Assembly: GCF_900167345.1 (NCBI RefSeq)
Contig: NZ_FUXB01000004.1
Location: 227,674-291,673 of the forward strand
Direction: 5' to 3'
DNA length: 64,000 nucleotides
Source: Vibrio cincinnatiensis DSM 19608
Lineage (GTDB): Bacteria > Pseudomonadota > Gammaproteobacteria > Enterobacterales > Vibrionaceae
In this document: in pieces, positions 10,366 through 21,220 of the stretch
How the letters are laid out: each line of letters begins with the position of its first letter
Numbering within the stretch: position 1 is the first letter of the stretch
Notes under the pieces: model-generated
Database searches by the model: none
Told to the model about the DNA's origin: nothing
The model's input: the letters and a program-made list of their open reading frames with translations, nothing else
Translations under genes and position numbers: made by a program

Positions 10366-13300
10366 TTAGTTAAATTCGAGTTCTACTTGGTCTTTGCCAA
10401 GCAACTGTTGTAATTCATCTAGTAATGTATCGTTGGGCGTTACTCGCCACTCTGTACCTAACGTCAAACGCACCCTAGCATCTGACCGCTGGTAGTATAC
10501 CTTGACAGGCACCGTACCTGCTCGGTGAGGCTCTAAGATTTGACTAAAGCGCTCAAAAAATCGCTCATCGATTTGAGATTGTTCAATCGCAATGGATAAG
10601 CCACGGGCATATTTTTCACGTGCGCTACCCAAGTCCATGACTTCTCGCGCCGACATTTTAAGGCCACCATTGAAGTCATCAAAGCTGACCTGTCCAGAAA
10701 CCACCAGAATTTTATCCTTTTCTAGCAATTCTGCATACCGATCTAATGCATCAGAATAGAGCATAACTTCCATTCGTCCAGATCGATCATCTAAAGTCAT
10801 AAGCCCGATCCGACTGCCCCGTTTGGTCGTCATCACCCGCGCTGCAATCACAAGGCCAGCCACCGTTAATGATTGATCCCGTCGCGTTGGCGTTGCATCG
10901 TTTAATCGGCAACTTGTGTACTTACTCAGCTCTTTAAGGCATTGATTAATCGGGTGACCCGTTAAGTATAGACCCAGTGTTTCCCTTTCTCCCTCCAACC
11001 AGACTTTCTCTGGCCAAGGGGGGACTTGAATGTATTTTCGTTCGACTTCTTCCGGAGCATCCGTTAATACACCAAACATATCCGCTTGGCCAAACGCTTC
11101 TGCTTGGTGATGCTGGCTGGCCGCTTTCACCGCGTCATCCACTGAAGCCATTAATGCAGCACGGTGTGGCCCTAAATGATCCAAAGCGCCCGCTAAAATC
11201 AATTTTTCAATGACTCGCTTATTGACCTTTTTTAAATCAATTCGCGCACAAAAATCAAATAAGTCTTTAAAATACCCATCTTGATTTCGTGATTCTAAAA
11301 TGGCTTCAATCGGGCCTTCACCCACACCTTTTATCGCACCGATACCATAAACTATCGCCCCGGAATCATCCACGTTAAAACGGTATAGCCCTGAGTTAAT
11401 GTCTGGAGGAAGCACTTTTAACCCCATTCGATGGCATTCATCCACCAGCCCCACCACTTTTTCCGTGTTATCCATATCCGCGGTCATGACTGCGGCCATA
11501 AATTCAGCCGGATAGTGTGTTTTTAGCCATAAAGTCTGATAGGAAACCAAAGCATAAGCCGCAGAGTGCGATTTGTTAAATCCATACCCGGCAAATTTCT
11601 CTACCAAGTCAAAGATTTTCATGGCCAGTTCGCCGTCAACGCCATTGTTTTCCGCACCTTCTTTAAATACGGCACGTTGCTTGGCCATCTCTTCTGGCTT
11701 TTTCTTACCCATGGCTCGGCGAAGCATATCTGCACCGCCCAGAGTATAGCCTGCCAGCACCTGAGCTATCTGCATCACTTGTTCTTGATAGAGAATAATG
11801 CCGTACGTCGGCTCTAATATCTCTTTCAATGACTCGTGTTGCCACTTCTCATCTGGGTAGGAAATGGCTTCTCGACCATGCTTACGGTCAATAAAGTTAT
11901 CCACCATCCCCGACTGTAATGGCCCCGGACGGAAAAGCGCCACCAAAGCGATGATATCTTCAAAACAGTCAGGTTGCAGACGTTTAATCAGATCTTTCAT
12001 CCCGCGAGATTCCAACTGAAATACCGCGGTGGTTTCTGAATTTTGTAAAAGACGGAAAGATGCGGGGTCCGCCAGAGGAATCGATTCAATGCGAACGGGG
12101 GGTTCCCCTCTTTTTTCACGACGAGGGTTAATCAGCCCTAAAGCCCAATCGATAATGGTTAACGTTCGTAACCCCAAAAAGTCAAACTTGACGAGCCCTG
12201 CGTACTCAACGTCATTTTTATCAAACTGAGTCACCGGATGCTGACCTTCAGCATCGCAATAGAGGGGAGCAAAATCAGTAATAGCCGTAGGGGAAATAAC
12301 TACCCCTCCCGCGTGTTTACCTGCATTTCGGGTACAGCCTTCCAAAATTCGGCACTTATCGATGAGCTCTTTGACTTCTTCATCCGCATCATAGAGCTCT
12401 TGCAGTGCCGGCTCAGCTTTAAAGGCTTTTTCCAGTGTCATCCCGGGATCCGGCGGAACCAGTTTAGAGATACGATCGACAAAGCCAAAAGGATGTCCCA
12501 GTACTCGACCAACATCCCGAATCACGGCTTTTGCCGCCATCGTACCGAATGTAATGATCTGAGAAACCGCATCACGGCCATACATATCCGCCACATGGTC
12601 AATGACTCGATCCCGTTTATCCATACAGAAGTCAACGTCAAAGTCGGGCATCGAAACACGTTCGGGGTTTAAGAAACGTTCAAAAAGCAGATCATATTCT
12701 AATGGATCAAGATCAGTAATTTTTAGTGCATAAGCCACTAAAGACCCGGCACCCGAACCTCGCCCCGGACCAACTGGAATATCGTTATCCTTCGACCACT
12801 GGATAAACTCCATAACGATCAAGAAATAGCCCGGAAACCCCATCTGGTTGATAACCTGAAGTTCAATATCCAGCCGTTCATCATATTCAGGTCGCCGTTC
12901 CGCTCGTACCACCGGATCAGGAAAAAGAAATTCCAGACGATCTTCTAACCCTTCTTTGGACTTTTTCACCAAAAACTCTTCAATGGGTAAGCCATCGGTT
13001 GGGAAATTCGGTAGAAAGTATTCCCCCAAACGCACAGTAACGTTGCAGCGCTTGGCTATTTCCACACTATTTTCTAGCGCTTCTGGAATATCACTAAATA
13101 GCTCGCACATCTCTTGCTCTGTTCGCAAGTATTGTTGTGGGCTGTAGTTTTTCGGGCGGCGAGGATCTTCAAGGGTGTAGCCATCATGTATGGCTACACG
13201 AATTTCATGGGCATCAAATTGTTCTGGCTTTAAAAAGACAACTTCATTAGTCGCCACGACGGGCAACTGAGTTTGCTCAGCCAATTCTAAAGCAAAATGA

Positions 13301-13845
13301 AGATAACTTTCTTCATCAGATCGGCCTGTTCGGATCAGTTCTAAATAAAAATTATCAGCAAAATGTGTCTGATAAAATTCAACGCATTTTTCAACTAAGG
13401 CTTGGTTTCCTTTCAGTAAAGCTTGGCCTATTTCTCCGTTTTTTCCCCCTGAAAGGATGATAAGCCCTTGACCATATTTAACCAACCACGCTTTATCAAT
13501 AACGGGTTGATGCTGAATATGCCCCCGAAGATAAGCTTCAGATATAAGCAGTGTTAAATTTTTATAGCCAAGATTATCTTTAGCAAGAATAGTGAGTTTG
13601 GTTAGCTCCTCACCAAACTCCTCTGAACGTAAGGTGAAATCCGCTCCAACAATCGGCTTTACACCACAACTGTGCGCTGTACCATAATATTTCACTAACC
13701 CGCAAAGGTTCGTGAAATCCGTCAGCGCCATGGCTGGCATTCCCATTGCTGCCACTTGTTTAACCAAAGGCGGGACTTTGGATAAACCATCCATCATGGA
13801 AAAATCACTATGAATACGTAAGTGGATAAACTTTGGGTCTGACAT
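10366..13845 (-). CDS. dnaE: DNA polymerase III alpha subunit
   Basis: A 1159-residue replicative polymerase, the expected length for gammaproteobacterial DnaE. The PHP domain starts at the N-terminus ([13 protein letters not shown]). The palm carries the catalytic aspartates in [17 protein letters not shown] near residue 400 and the [10 protein letters not shown] segment near 555. Helix-hairpin-helix ([18 protein letters not shown]) and OB-fold ([28 protein letters not shown]) regions lie in the C-terminal third. It is followed by accA at 45 bp. A 94-bp gap with an inverted repeat separates it from rnhB upstream. Confidence 0.98.
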   Translation of the reverse strand: MSDPKFIHLRIHSDFSMMDGLSKVPPLVKQVAAMGMPAMALTDFTNLCGLVKYYGTAHSCGVKPIVGADFTLRSEEFGEELTKLTILAKDNLGYKNLTLLISEAYLRGHIQHQPVIDKAWLVKYGQGLIILSGGKNGEIGQALLKGNQALVEKCVEFYQTHFADNFYLELIRTGRSDEESYLHFALELAEQTQLPVVATNEVVFLKPEQFDAHEIRVAIHDGYTLEDPRRPKNYSPQQYLRTEQEMCELFSDIPEALENSVEIAKRCNVTVRLGEYFLPNFPTDGLPIEEFLVKKSKEGLEDRLEFLFPDPVVRAERRPEYDERLDIELQVINQMGFPGYFLIVMEFIQWSKDNDIPVGPGRGSGAGSLVAYALKITDLDPLEYDLLFERFLNPERVSMPDFDVDFCMDKRDRVIDHVADMYGRDAVSQIITFGTMAAKAVIRDVGRVLGHPFGFVDRISKLVPPDPGMTLEKAFKAEPALQELYDADEEVKELIDKCRILEGCTRNAGKHAGGVVISPTAITDFAPLYCDAEGQHPVTQFDKNDVEYAGLVKFDFLGLRTLTIIDWALGLINPRREKRGEPPVRIESIPLADPASFRLLQNSETTAVFQLESRGMKDLIKRLQPDCFEDIIALVALFRPGPLQSGMVDNFIDRKHGREAISYPDEKWQHESLKEILEPTYGIILYQEQVMQIAQVLAGYTLGGADMLRRAMGKKKPEEMAKQRAVFKEGAENNGVDGELAMKIFDLVEKFAGYGFNKSHSAAYALVSYQTLWLKTHYPAEFMAAVMTADMDNTEKVVGLVDECHRMGLKVLPPDINSGLYRFNVDDSGAIVYGIGAIKGVGEGPIEAILESRNQDGYFKDLFDFCARIDLKKVNKRVIEKLILAGALDHLGPHRAALMASVDDAVKAASQHHQAEAFGQADMFGVLTDAPEEVERKYIQVPPWPEKVWLEGERETLGLYLTGHPINQCLKELSKYTSCRLNDATPTRRDQSLTVAGLVIAARVMTTKRGSRIGLMTLDDRSGRMEVMLYSDALDRYAELLEKDKILVVSGQVSFDDFNGGLKMSAREVMDLGSAREKYARGLSIAIEQSQIDERFFERFSQILEPHRAGTVPVKVYYQRSDARVRLTLGTEWRVTPNDTLLDELQQLLGKDQVELEFN

Positions 13846-13930
13846 TCAATAAAATCCTAGATGCTAGGGTTAGGTCGTGCAATGGCGCTATTCTACGTTA
13901 AAGCGGATCGACGTTAAACCATCATAGACA

Positions 13931-13957
13931 GCATTAGGGTTACCGTAACCCTAATGC
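13931..13957. repeat. 27-bp inverted repeat spanning the rnhB stop codon
   Basis: Arms of 13 bp (13931-13943, GCATTAGGGTTAC, and 13945-13957) around one central C. The rnhB stop (13940-13942) lies inside the arm. There is no U run on either side, so it is not a classical terminator. It may stabilise the rnhB 3' end or attenuate read-through into dnaE. Confidence 0.7.
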
Positions 13958-14560
13958 CCGTTTTACGGGCGCAAAGCTGCGGCGATGTTGCTCTATCACC
14001 CCATACTGTTCAATGGCTGCAAAATGCGCTTTGGTGGGATAGCCTTTGTGCTGTGCAAAACCAAATTGGGGATAAATTTTATCAAGCGCTTCCATTTCTT
14101 GGTCACGCACCACTTTCGCAATAATTGATGCTGCGCTGATTTGAGCAACACGCAAGTCACCTTTAACCACGGCTTGAGCTTCCATGAGTAATGTGGGAAC
14201 TTTATTGCCATCAATCAGAACCAAATCCGGCTGAATGGCTAAGCCAGCAACGGCTCTTTGCATGGCAAGCATGGTGGCTTGGAAAATATTCAGTTGGTCA
14301 ATTTCCTGTGCCGAACAACGGCCAATAGACCAAGCCAGCGCTTTTTGCTGAATTTCAGGGAAAAGCGCTAAACGCTTTTTCTCTGATAGTTTTTTTGAAT
14401 CCGTTAAGCCCGCAATAGGTTGGTTCGGATCAAGGATGACTGCCGCAGTCACCACATCGCCAACCAGAGGCCCACGTCCAACTTCATCCACTCCGGCAAT
14501 CAAGGAATATCCGGCTGGCATCTCAAAAGGCCCCAGATCTTTCTCTTTTTTCTCTGTCAT
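13940..14560 (-). CDS. rnhB: Ribonuclease HII
   Basis: A 206-residue type 2 RNase H that removes ribonucleotides embedded in DNA and RNA from hybrids. The DEVGRGP motif is in the N-terminal quarter (residues 25-31). Further acidic positions follow in LIDGNK, and the [16 protein letters not shown] and [10 protein letters not shown] segments are typical. The gene lies 5 bp after lpxB, so the two are cotranscribed as in E. coli. The 3' end is embedded in an inverted repeat. Together with rnhA at 2493-2954 the genome has both RNase H types close together. Confidence 0.96.
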   Translation of the reverse strand: MTEKKEKDLGPFEMPAGYSLIAGVDEVGRGPLVGDVVTAAVILDPNQPIAGLTDSKKLSEKKRLALFPEIQQKALAWSIGRCSAQEIDQLNIFQATMLAMQRAVAGLAIQPDLVLIDGNKVPTLLMEAQAVVKGDLRVAQISAASIIAKVVRDQEMEALDKIYPQFGFAQHKGYPTKAHFAAIEQYGVIEQHRRSFAPVKRALGLR

Positions 14561-14565
14561 GATTT

Positions 14566-15708
14566 TTATTTATCTATCAGTGAAAGCACCGCCTGAGCAG
14601 CCTGTTCATCGGCTCCTTTTCGAATCCAGTGATGCATCTCGGTAAACTTATCAATCAACGCTTGATTGTCACTGTGTAATAGCGGATAAACCGCTTGGTA
14701 TAAATTATCAACCGTACACTCTTCTTGTAGTAACTCTTTAACCAGTTCTTCCCCAGCTAAAATATTGGGCAGTGAAACATAAGGCGTTTTTAATAAACGT
14801 CTGGCTAGAAATGCCGTAATGGCATTCACTTTATACCCCACCACCATCGGGCGTTTGAGCAACATACACTCTAAGGCAACGGTCCCTGAAGCTAGTAGGA
14901 CAACATCAGCCGCTGTAATGACATTGCGAGCCGTGTCATCCACCAAAACAAAGTGCAATTCAGGCGCGACCTTCTGCCACACGGCCTCAAACTGTTCACG
15001 GCGATGGGAATTAACGAGGGCAACAACAAATCCAAGCTCAGGATCATCTTGGTGTAAACGCTGACAAGTTCTAATGAAGGGTTCTGCTAATAACTTCATT
15101 TCACCGCCACGGCTACCCGGCAACACCGCCAGCCAGCGTTTATCTTGGCTTAACCCTAATAATTGCTGCGCGGCCTGTTTATCCGGCTGCATCGGTATAC
15201 TATCGGCCAGCGTATGACCAATAAATTCACACGGCACATTAAATTTGTCATAAAACGCTTTCTCAAAAGGAAGAAACGCCAGCACCAAATGAGTTGCAGC
15301 CTCAATATTAACAATGCGCTTTTGCCGCCAAGCCCACACAGAAGGGCTCACATAATGGACCGTTTTTATCCCTGATTTTTTAAGATCTAATTCAAGACGC
15401 AGATTAAAATCCGGCGCATCAATCCCCACGAAAACATCAGGAGGGTTATCGGTAAAAAATCGCACCAACTCAGCTTTTACTTTCAATAACCTCGGTAACC
15501 GCCCTAAGACCTCGACCAAGCCCATCACGGCCAGCTCTTCCATGTCAAACAAGGATTGACAGCCTTGCGCGATCATTTTTGGACCACCGATACCAACAAA
15601 TTCAGCGTCAGGATAATGGGTCTTTATGGCTTTAATAAAACCTTCCCCCAAAGTATCCCCTGAAAGTTCACCTGCGACAATACCGATACGCAATGGCTGT
15701 TGTTTCAC
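14566..15708 (-). CDS. lpxB: Lipid-A-disaccharide synthase
   Basis: A 380-residue GT19 glycosyltransferase that joins UDP-2,3-diacylglucosamine and lipid X to form the lipid A disaccharide at the inner membrane. Family segments [14 protein letters not shown] (N-terminus), [23 protein letters not shown] and LPGSRGGEM are visible, as is [23 protein letters not shown] in the C-terminal half. The neighbours lpxA, fabZ and lpxD upstream provide its substrates. A terminator-like hairpin lies in the 102-bp gap from lpxA. Confidence 0.97.
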   Translation of the reverse strand: MKQQPLRIGIVAGELSGDTLGEGFIKAIKTHYPDAEFVGIGGPKMIAQGCQSLFDMEELAVMGLVEVLGRLPRLLKVKAELVRFFTDNPPDVFVGIDAPDFNLRLELDLKKSGIKTVHYVSPSVWAWRQKRIVNIEAATHLVLAFLPFEKAFYDKFNVPCEFIGHTLADSIPMQPDKQAAQQLLGLSQDKRWLAVLPGSRGGEMKLLAEPFIRTCQRLHQDDPELGFVVALVNSHRREQFEAVWQKVAPELHFVLVDDTARNVITAADVVLLASGTVALECMLLKRPMVVGYKVNAITAFLARRLLKTPYVSLPNILAGEELVKELLQEECTVDNLYQAVYPLLHSDNQALIDKFTEMHHWIRKGADEQAAQAVLSLIDK

Positions 15709-15747
15709 GCTTCACTCCTCTTGCAGATTTGCTCTGCCTTAAAAGAC

Positions 15748-15777
15748 AAAAGATCGCCGAACCGAGGCGATCTTTTT
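15748..15777 (-). terminator. Terminator-like hairpin between lpxA and lpxB
   Basis: Stem of about 11 bp (AAAAGATCGCC at 15748-15758 with 15766-15776), 7-nt loop. On the minus strand it is followed by TTTTGTCTTTT. It lies inside a cluster normally cotranscribed, so it may act as a partial terminator or attenuator. Confidence 0.65.
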
Positions 15778-15810
15778 CAGCTAATAGATGAGAAATACTC
15801 GTTGAAAAAA

Positions 15811-16599
15811 CTAGCGAATGATCCCACGCGTTGAATTTTCCAAGAAAGTAAGGAAAATTTTCACAGCAGGAAATTCATCCACTTCTTTGCTAATTTCAAC
15901 TTTGGCCTCTTCCAAGCTAATTCCGCTACGATACAGAGATTTATAAGCTCGGCGAATCGCATGAATCTCCGCTTTTTCAAAACCACGACGTTTCAGCCCT
16001 TCAACATTGATACCAAATGGTGCGCAATGGTTACCTTGTGCCATAACATAAGGAGGAACGTCTTGAACCACGATAGAGCCCCCACCCAGCATGCAGTGAT
16101 CCCCAATTTGGCAGAACTGATGAATGGCAGACATGCCACCAATAATCGCTTGGTTACCCACTTTAACATGCCCTGCGAGGGTGGCGTTGTTGGCAAAAAT
16201 ACAACGATCTCCCACGACACAGTCATGGGCAACGTGAGCATTGATCATAAACAAGTTATCACTACCCACAGTAGTAATACCTTGATCTTGTATGGTTCCA
16301 CGGTGCATGGTGACACTTTCACGAATGGTATTGCGATCACCAATCACCAATTGTGTATCTTCACCCGCATATTTCAAATCCTGACACGCTTCACCAATCG
16401 AAGCGAACTGAAAAATACGATTATCTTGACCAATTTTAGTTGGCCCTTTTACCACCACATGAGACAGCAGCTCTGTTCCATCGCCAATTTCGACTTTACT
16501 GTCGACATAGCAAAATGGACCAATTTTTACCTTAGCACCAATAATAGCGCCTTCTTCCACCACCGCAGTTGGGTGGATTTGTGCCGTTGGATGAATCAT
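15811..16599 (-). CDS. lpxA: UDP-N-acetylglucosamine O-acyltransferase
   Basis: A 262-residue left-handed parallel beta-helix enzyme that transfers 3-hydroxyacyl from ACP to UDP-GlcNAc, the first lipid A step. Hexapeptide repeats run from the N-terminus ([20 protein letters not shown]) to about residue 190. The catalytic histidine falls at H125 (AHVAHD), exactly the E. coli number. That numbering and the length are the reasons for choosing the ATG at 16599 over an in-frame GTG at 16620 that would overlap fabZ. The start is one base past the fabZ stop, so translation is coupled. Confidence 0.96.
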   Translation of the reverse strand: MIHPTAQIHPTAVVEEGAIIGAKVKIGPFCYVDSKVEIGDGTELLSHVVVKGPTKIGQDNRIFQFASIGEACQDLKYAGEDTQLVIGDRNTIRESVTMHRGTIQDQGITTVGSDNLFMINAHVAHDCVVGDRCIFANNATLAGHVKVGNQAIIGGMSAIHQFCQIGDHCMLGGGSIVVQDVPPYVMAQGNHCAPFGINVEGLKRRGFEKAEIHAIRRAYKSLYRSGISLEEAKVEISKEVDEFPAVKIFLTFLENSTRGIIR

Positions 16600-16600
16600 C

Positions 16601-17059
16601 TTAAAACTCTCTGCGTGCACATTTCAATTCAGCGGAACAAACAATGCCGCCATCCACTTTAGCAACACCGTTAAATAAGGCGATTCCACGACGTTCTTTT
16701 AGAAATTCAACTTCAATGATCAGTTGATCGCCAGGGCCAACGGGTTTACGGAACTTCGCATTATCAATACTGGCAAAATAGTACAGCTCATTTTCTTTAG
16801 GTGCACCGAACGTTTTAAACGCTAACAGTCCGGTAGCTTGAGCCATGGCTTCTAGAATAAGCACGCCAGGGAAAACGGGAAACTGAGGGAAATGACCCGT
16901 AAACTGAGGTTCATTCACTGACACATTCTTGAGTCCGACAAGATACTTTCCTTCTTCATAATCGGTCACTCGGTCAATCAATAAAAAAGGGTAACGGTGC
17001 GGAAGAAGCTTCTGAATTTCAGTGATATCCATCATTTTCTTTTCAGTAGTCAAAGTCAT
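16601..17059 (-). CDS. fabZ: 3-hydroxyacyl-ACP dehydratase
   Basis: A 152-residue hot-dog-fold enzyme that dehydrates 3-hydroxyacyl-ACP in fatty-acid elongation. It competes with LpxA and LpxD for the 3-hydroxyacyl-ACP pool. The family motifs [14 protein letters not shown] and [20 protein letters not shown], with the catalytic His and Glu, are intact. It lies between lpxD and lpxA in the usual order. A hairpin terminator and a TATAAT box (17130-17135) in the 125-bp lpxD-fabZ gap suggest a local promoter in addition to read-through. Confidence 0.97.
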   Translation of the reverse strand: MTLTTEKKMMDITEIQKLLPHRYPFLLIDRVTDYEEGKYLVGLKNVSVNEPQFTGHFPQFPVFPGVLILEAMAQATGLLAFKTFGAPKENELYYFASIDNAKFRKPVGPGDQLIIEVEFLKERRGIALFNGVAKVDGGIVCSAELKCARREF

Positions 17060-17129
17060 ATTCCTATTTAAAATAGATTAAATGGTTGAGCTCCAAACCT
17101 TTATCGGTGGAGCAAATTCGTCTTGGCGC

Positions 17130-17168
17130 ATTATAGGCGAAAAAGACTCGCACATTGCGAGCCTTTTT
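17130..17168 (-). terminator. Terminator-like hairpin plus candidate fabZ -10 box
   Basis: Hairpin at 17140-17168 (arms AAAAAG-A-CTCGCA and TGCGAG-C-CTTTTT, one mismatch, loop CAT). Minus-strand transcription from lpxD meets it and then TCTTTTT. A perfect TATAAT on the minus strand (17130-17135) follows immediately; its -35 partner is weak. Confidence 0.55.
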
Positions 17169-17184
17169 AGAAAAACAGCAAAAA

Positions 17185-18219
17185 TTAACGGTCTACTTTT
17201 TGCTCTAGTTGCTTTTCAACCGCTTTTAGCCGCTTATTCATTTCATCAATTCGATGAACACGAGTCGCCGTTTTTCGCCACTCTTTATTCGTTTGCAATG
17301 GAATACCGGAAGAATACATGCCCTTTTCTTCGATACTGCGCATCACCATTCCCATTCCAGTAATGGTCACACCATCAGCGATCCGGATGTGGCCATTAAG
17401 AACAGACGCACCGCCAATAATGCAGTATTTACCAATTTGAGTACTGCCTGCAACGACTGTACCACCCGCCATTGCTGTACCATATCCGATGTGTACATTA
17501 TGCGCGATTTGTAGTTGGTTATCGATGATGACATTATCTTCAATCACAGTGTCATCAAGCGCACCACGATCAATGGTGGTACAGGCCCCGATTTCTACTC
17601 GATTGCCAATACGAACAGAACCCAGTTGTGGAATTTTTATCCACTCACCACGTTCATTCGCATAACCAAATCCATCGGCACCAATCACCGTACCTGACTG
17701 AATTAAACAATGACTACCAATTTGAACGCCATGATAAATCGTTACATTCGCCCATAGTTTAGTCTGTTCACCTAATTGGGCATTTTTACCTACAAAACAG
17801 CCTGCACCAATGACTACATGATCGCCAAGCACAACCCCTGATTCAATCACCGCATTGGCACCAATAGAAACATGTTGACCGAGCATCACATCGTCCGCCA
17901 CAACAGCACTGGCAGCAATACCTTCGGCAGCGGGTAACGGCGTACTATCCAATGCTTGAGCAACCTTAGCAAAAGCCACATAGGGGTCGGCAACCACAAG
18001 TACATTGGATGGGCATAATTCACGTTCAGACTCTTTCACCATAATAATGGTAGCTTGGCACTGAGCGAGATGTTTGCTGTATTTAGAATTCGAAAGAAAG
18101 GTGACATTCCCTTCTCGTGCTCGATCCATAGGGGCAACCGCGCTTACTGTTGCATCAGCATCACCATGCAACGTTCCCCCAGTAATGGTTGCCAAATCGG
18201 CTAAAGTCAGTGTTTTCAT
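17185..18219 (-). CDS. lpxD: UDP-3-O-(3-hydroxyacyl)glucosamine N-acyltransferase
   Basis: A 344-residue acyltransferase for the third lipid A step. It has an N-terminal uridine-binding domain (about residues 1-100), then a hexapeptide-repeat helix ([23 protein letters not shown] onward). The catalytic region is [17 protein letters not shown] near residue 240. The C-terminal helix ([21 protein letters not shown]) forms the usual extension. It starts 18 bp after skp, in the order skp-lpxD typical of gammaproteobacteria. Confidence 0.97.
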   Translation of the reverse strand: MKTLTLADLATITGGTLHGDADATVSAVAPMDRAREGNVTFLSNSKYSKHLAQCQATIIMVKESERELCPSNVLVVADPYVAFAKVAQALDSTPLPAAEGIAASAVVADDVMLGQHVSIGANAVIESGVVLGDHVVIGAGCFVGKNAQLGEQTKLWANVTIYHGVQIGSHCLIQSGTVIGADGFGYANERGEWIKIPQLGSVRIGNRVEIGACTTIDRGALDDTVIEDNVIIDNQLQIAHNVHIGYGTAMAGGTVVAGSTQIGKYCIIGGASVLNGHIRIADGVTITGMGMVMRSIEEKGMYSSGIPLQTNKEWRKTATRVHRIDEMNKRLKAVEKQLEQKVDR

Positions 18220-18237
18220 AGTCTTAAAAAATTATTG

Positions 18238-18750
18238 TTATTTAATTGCTTGAATTACTTTTTCTGAAATATTGTATTGCGCTTTTCCATATTGCATTGC
18301 GCTCACATCCACAATGATGTCATAGCCTTCTTTTTCAGCCACTTTTTGTACCGCATCTTGGATGATTTTAAACAATCGCTGTTTCTCTTCAGCTTCACGA
18401 CGAGCAGAAGCTTGCTCTAACGCTTGAGCTTTAATTTTGTACGTACTGTCTAATTGGCCAATTTCAATACGCAATTTATCCACATCATCTTGGCTCATTA
18501 ATTCAGAATCACGTCTTAATCTTTCGATCATGGTTTTAGCCTGAGCTTGCAAACTTTGCAGTTCCGCGGCTTTATCTTTGAATTCTTCCTGCATTTGCTG
18601 AAGAACCACTTCACGCTGAGGTAGAGCTTGGAACACTTGTGCGGTGTTAATAAAACCGATTTTTTGTGCCGCATCAGCAGCCTGAGCAAATAACGCTGAG
18701 CTAAGAACAATAAGGCTAACACTGGCTGCTTTGATAGTATTTTTCAACAT
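18238..18750 (-). CDS. skp: Periplasmic chaperone Skp (OmpH)
   Basis: A 170-residue protein with a cleavable signal (LIVLSSALFAQAADA, cleavage near residue 25) and a long alpha-helical middle rich in charged heptads (LQQMQEEFKDKAAELQSLQAQ and following). This is the tentacle structure of the Skp trimer that carries unfolded outer-membrane proteins across the periplasm. The IGFINTAQVFQALPQ strand at the N-terminus and the DIIVDVSAMQYG strand near the end form the body domain. It lies 12 bp after bamA, its partner in outer-membrane protein assembly. Confidence 0.95.
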   Translation of the reverse strand: MLKNTIKAASVSLIVLSSALFAQAADAAQKIGFINTAQVFQALPQREVVLQQMQEEFKDKAAELQSLQAQAKTMIERLRRDSELMSQDDVDKLRIEIGQLDSTYKIKAQALEQASARREAEEKQRLFKIIQDAVQKVAEKEGYDIIVDVSAMQYGKAQYNISEKVIQAIK

Positions 18751-18762
18751 ATTTTCCTCAAA

Positions 18763-21171
18763 TTAGAAGGTTCGACCAATAGTGAAAGTGAAGAATTCTT
18801 CATTGTCACCATCGTATTTTTTAATGGGTTTAGCAAGGGAAAAGACCAGAGGCCCCATCGGAGACATCCACTGTAAAGCAACCCCATACGAAGAACGGTA
18901 TTTACTTGGATCCGAGTAATCATAGTAATAGCGGTTACCATAACTGGCACCACCAGAACGATAATCAAACTCCGTATCCCATACACTCGCCATATCAATA
19001 AATAGGCTAGTCCGAACTTGACTGCGCGCTTCATCGGAAGCAAACGGTGTTGGAACAATCAATTCCATACTCGCCAATGCAATCGCATTCCCCCCTACAG
19101 AGTCATCGGTAGCGGTATCATTACCGTTGTTTGAACCAGAATAATCACGATACACCGCTTTAGGGCCTGCAGAGTTAGAACCGAAGCCTCGTAAAGTAGT
19201 AAAGCCACCGGCATAGAAGTTCTCATAAAATGGGTAAAGGTTATCTTTGCCATCGGTTTTTCCATAACCATTACCATACCCTAAACGTCCACGAAGCAGC
19301 AGGGTAAATTCATGCTTTTTCGTCAAAGGGATGTACTGGCGGACATCATACTGCAACTTGAAATATTGTGCGTCCGAACCCGGAACCGTCATTTTGGCAA
19401 AGGCACGTTGGTGGTTACCTGCGGTTGGGAAATAGCCTCTATTGAGGTTATTGCGTGTCCAAGCCACGTTGATATCAAAATCGTCGGTAATCAAATTGTC
19501 AGGGTTGCAATCCCCTAAGTTACACAGGAATTGCTCCACTTGCAGGTAAGGTGTGAGATTTCCAATCTTGTTGTGTGTATACCCAACACCAAACTCAAAA
19601 CGGTTTAATTCATCAAAAGGAAATCCCCAAGTTAATCCCGTTCCGTAACTTTGGTTGGTATAGTCAACGATCCCTGCCTCTGAAGCTTCAAATTTATTAT
19701 AGAATACGCGCCCACCTAAGCTAACACCATCAATATTCCAGTAGGGATCTCGATATTCCAAGGTTACGTTTTGTTGGTAATCATTGGTTGTTGCGCTCAC
19801 GCTCACCCGATCACCGCTTCCCATAAAGTTATCTTGAGTTAAGCCAACCGTGAAACTTACGCCAGATTCTGTCCCGTAACCCACCCCGAAGTTAATACTA
19901 CCTGAGTTTGCTTCTTTAACACTGTAGACAAGATCAACCTGATCGTCCGAACCTGGAACACGTACCGTTTGTACATCAACCGTTTCAAAGAAACCTAAAC
20001 GGTTCAGGCGTGCTTTACCAGTATCAATCGCTCTGGAATTAAGCCAACTGCCTTCCATTTGGCGCATTTCGCGTCGCAAAACTTCATCACGAGTCGTATT
20101 GTTACCGATAAAACGGATATCACGGACATACATGCGCTTACCCGCTTCCACATGTACCAGCAGTGAAACCTCTTGGGTTTCATCATCAAACTCAGGAATA
20201 GTTTGTACTTGAGGATAAGCATAGCCCGCTTCACCAAGTACTCGCTTAACGCCCTCTTCCAATTGGGTAACCGAAGAACCTTGGTAAGTATCTCCCATCT
20301 CAAATGGAATTAGCGCACGAAGTTCTTGTTCTTTTCCAATCAATTCACCACGGAATTGCACATCTTTAACGGTATAAGGTAAACCTTCATTCAAGTTTAG
20401 GGTGATATACACCCCTTTTTTATCCGGTGAAATAGAAACTTGGGTCGATTCCACTCTAAACTTAAGGTATCCGCGATCCAGATAGAATGTACGTAGCCCT
20501 TCAATATCCGCAGCGAGGACTTGCTTCTGATATTTGTCATCAGAGAGGAAATTCCACCAAGAGAGGTCAACATTAAGGTCAAAACGAGACAGTAGCTCTT
20601 CATTGCTAAAGACTTCATTACCAATAAAGTTTATCTGTTGGATCTTCGCCGAAACACCTTCGTTAAAAACAAATTTCAAATCAGCCCGATTACGAGGCAA
20701 AGGCGTGACAACGGCTTTCACATTGGCATTGTATTTACCAACACTGTAATAAAAATCTTCGAGCCCTTTTTCAATATTACTCAAGGTGGTTCGATCTAAC
20801 GCCTCTCCAACTCGGATACCAGAAGCCTCTAAATTTTGCTGAAGTTGCTCTTGCTTAATCGCTTTATTGCCAGAAAAAGAAACGCTGGCGATGGTGGGAC
20901 GCTCCTGAACTTGAACGACCAAAGCCGAACCATCGCGTAACACTCTAATATCTTCAAAGTTTCCCGATGCGTATAACGCTTGAATAATTTGAGCCACATC
21001 TTGTGAATCAACCGTATCACCAATACGCACTGGCATTCTTAATAATGCAGCCCCAAGTGCAACACGCTGTAATCCCTGAATCTGAATGTCCTGAACAACA
21101 AATTTTTCGGCACCATTGACTGATACACTCGTTGCGAGCAGTGTCGCTAACAGGATTTTTTTTATCGCCAT
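18763..21171 (-). CDS. bamA: Outer membrane protein assembly factor BamA
   Basis: An 802-residue Omp85 protein with a signal peptide (residues 1-20, ending SVNGA), five POTRA domains (about 21-420) and a 16-strand barrel that ends in the required aromatic residue (FTFTIGRTF). The loop-6 lock motif appears as LRGFGSNSAGPKA in the barrel, and the QVDLVYSVKEANSGSINFGVGYG segment marks the POTRA5-barrel join. It is the essential core of the BAM complex. It sits 49 bp after rseP and directly before skp, as in E. coli. Confidence 0.98.
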   Translation of the reverse strand: MAIKKILLATLLATSVSVNGAEKFVVQDIQIQGLQRVALGAALLRMPVRIGDTVDSQDVAQIIQALYASGNFEDIRVLRDGSALVVQVQERPTIASVSFSGNKAIKQEQLQQNLEASGIRVGEALDRTTLSNIEKGLEDFYYSVGKYNANVKAVVTPLPRNRADLKFVFNEGVSAKIQQINFIGNEVFSNEELLSRFDLNVDLSWWNFLSDDKYQKQVLAADIEGLRTFYLDRGYLKFRVESTQVSISPDKKGVYITLNLNEGLPYTVKDVQFRGELIGKEQELRALIPFEMGDTYQGSSVTQLEEGVKRVLGEAGYAYPQVQTIPEFDDETQEVSLLVHVEAGKRMYVRDIRFIGNNTTRDEVLRREMRQMEGSWLNSRAIDTGKARLNRLGFFETVDVQTVRVPGSDDQVDLVYSVKEANSGSINFGVGYGTESGVSFTVGLTQDNFMGSGDRVSVSATTNDYQQNVTLEYRDPYWNIDGVSLGGRVFYNKFEASEAGIVDYTNQSYGTGLTWGFPFDELNRFEFGVGYTHNKIGNLTPYLQVEQFLCNLGDCNPDNLITDDFDINVAWTRNNLNRGYFPTAGNHQRAFAKMTVPGSDAQYFKLQYDVRQYIPLTKKHEFTLLLRGRLGYGNGYGKTDGKDNLYPFYENFYAGGFTTLRGFGSNSAGPKAVYRDYSGSNNGNDTATDDSVGGNAIALASMELIVPTPFASDEARSQVRTSLFIDMASVWDTEFDYRSGGASYGNRYYYDYSDPSKYRSSYGVALQWMSPMGPLVFSLAKPIKKYDGDNEEFFTFTIGRTF

Positions 21172-21220
21172 ATATGTTCTAGTTATTCCTTACTACAAAC
21201 CATTGCCTAATGCTTATCTA

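Noticed and set aside
12238..12672. 144-codon frame opposite dnaE
   Set aside because: Antisense to the conserved polymerase core, no family resemblance.
15961..16662. 233-codon plus-strand frame opposite lpxA
   Set aside because: Antisense to the intact lpxA/fabZ pair; low-complexity composition, no domain, no ribosome site of note.
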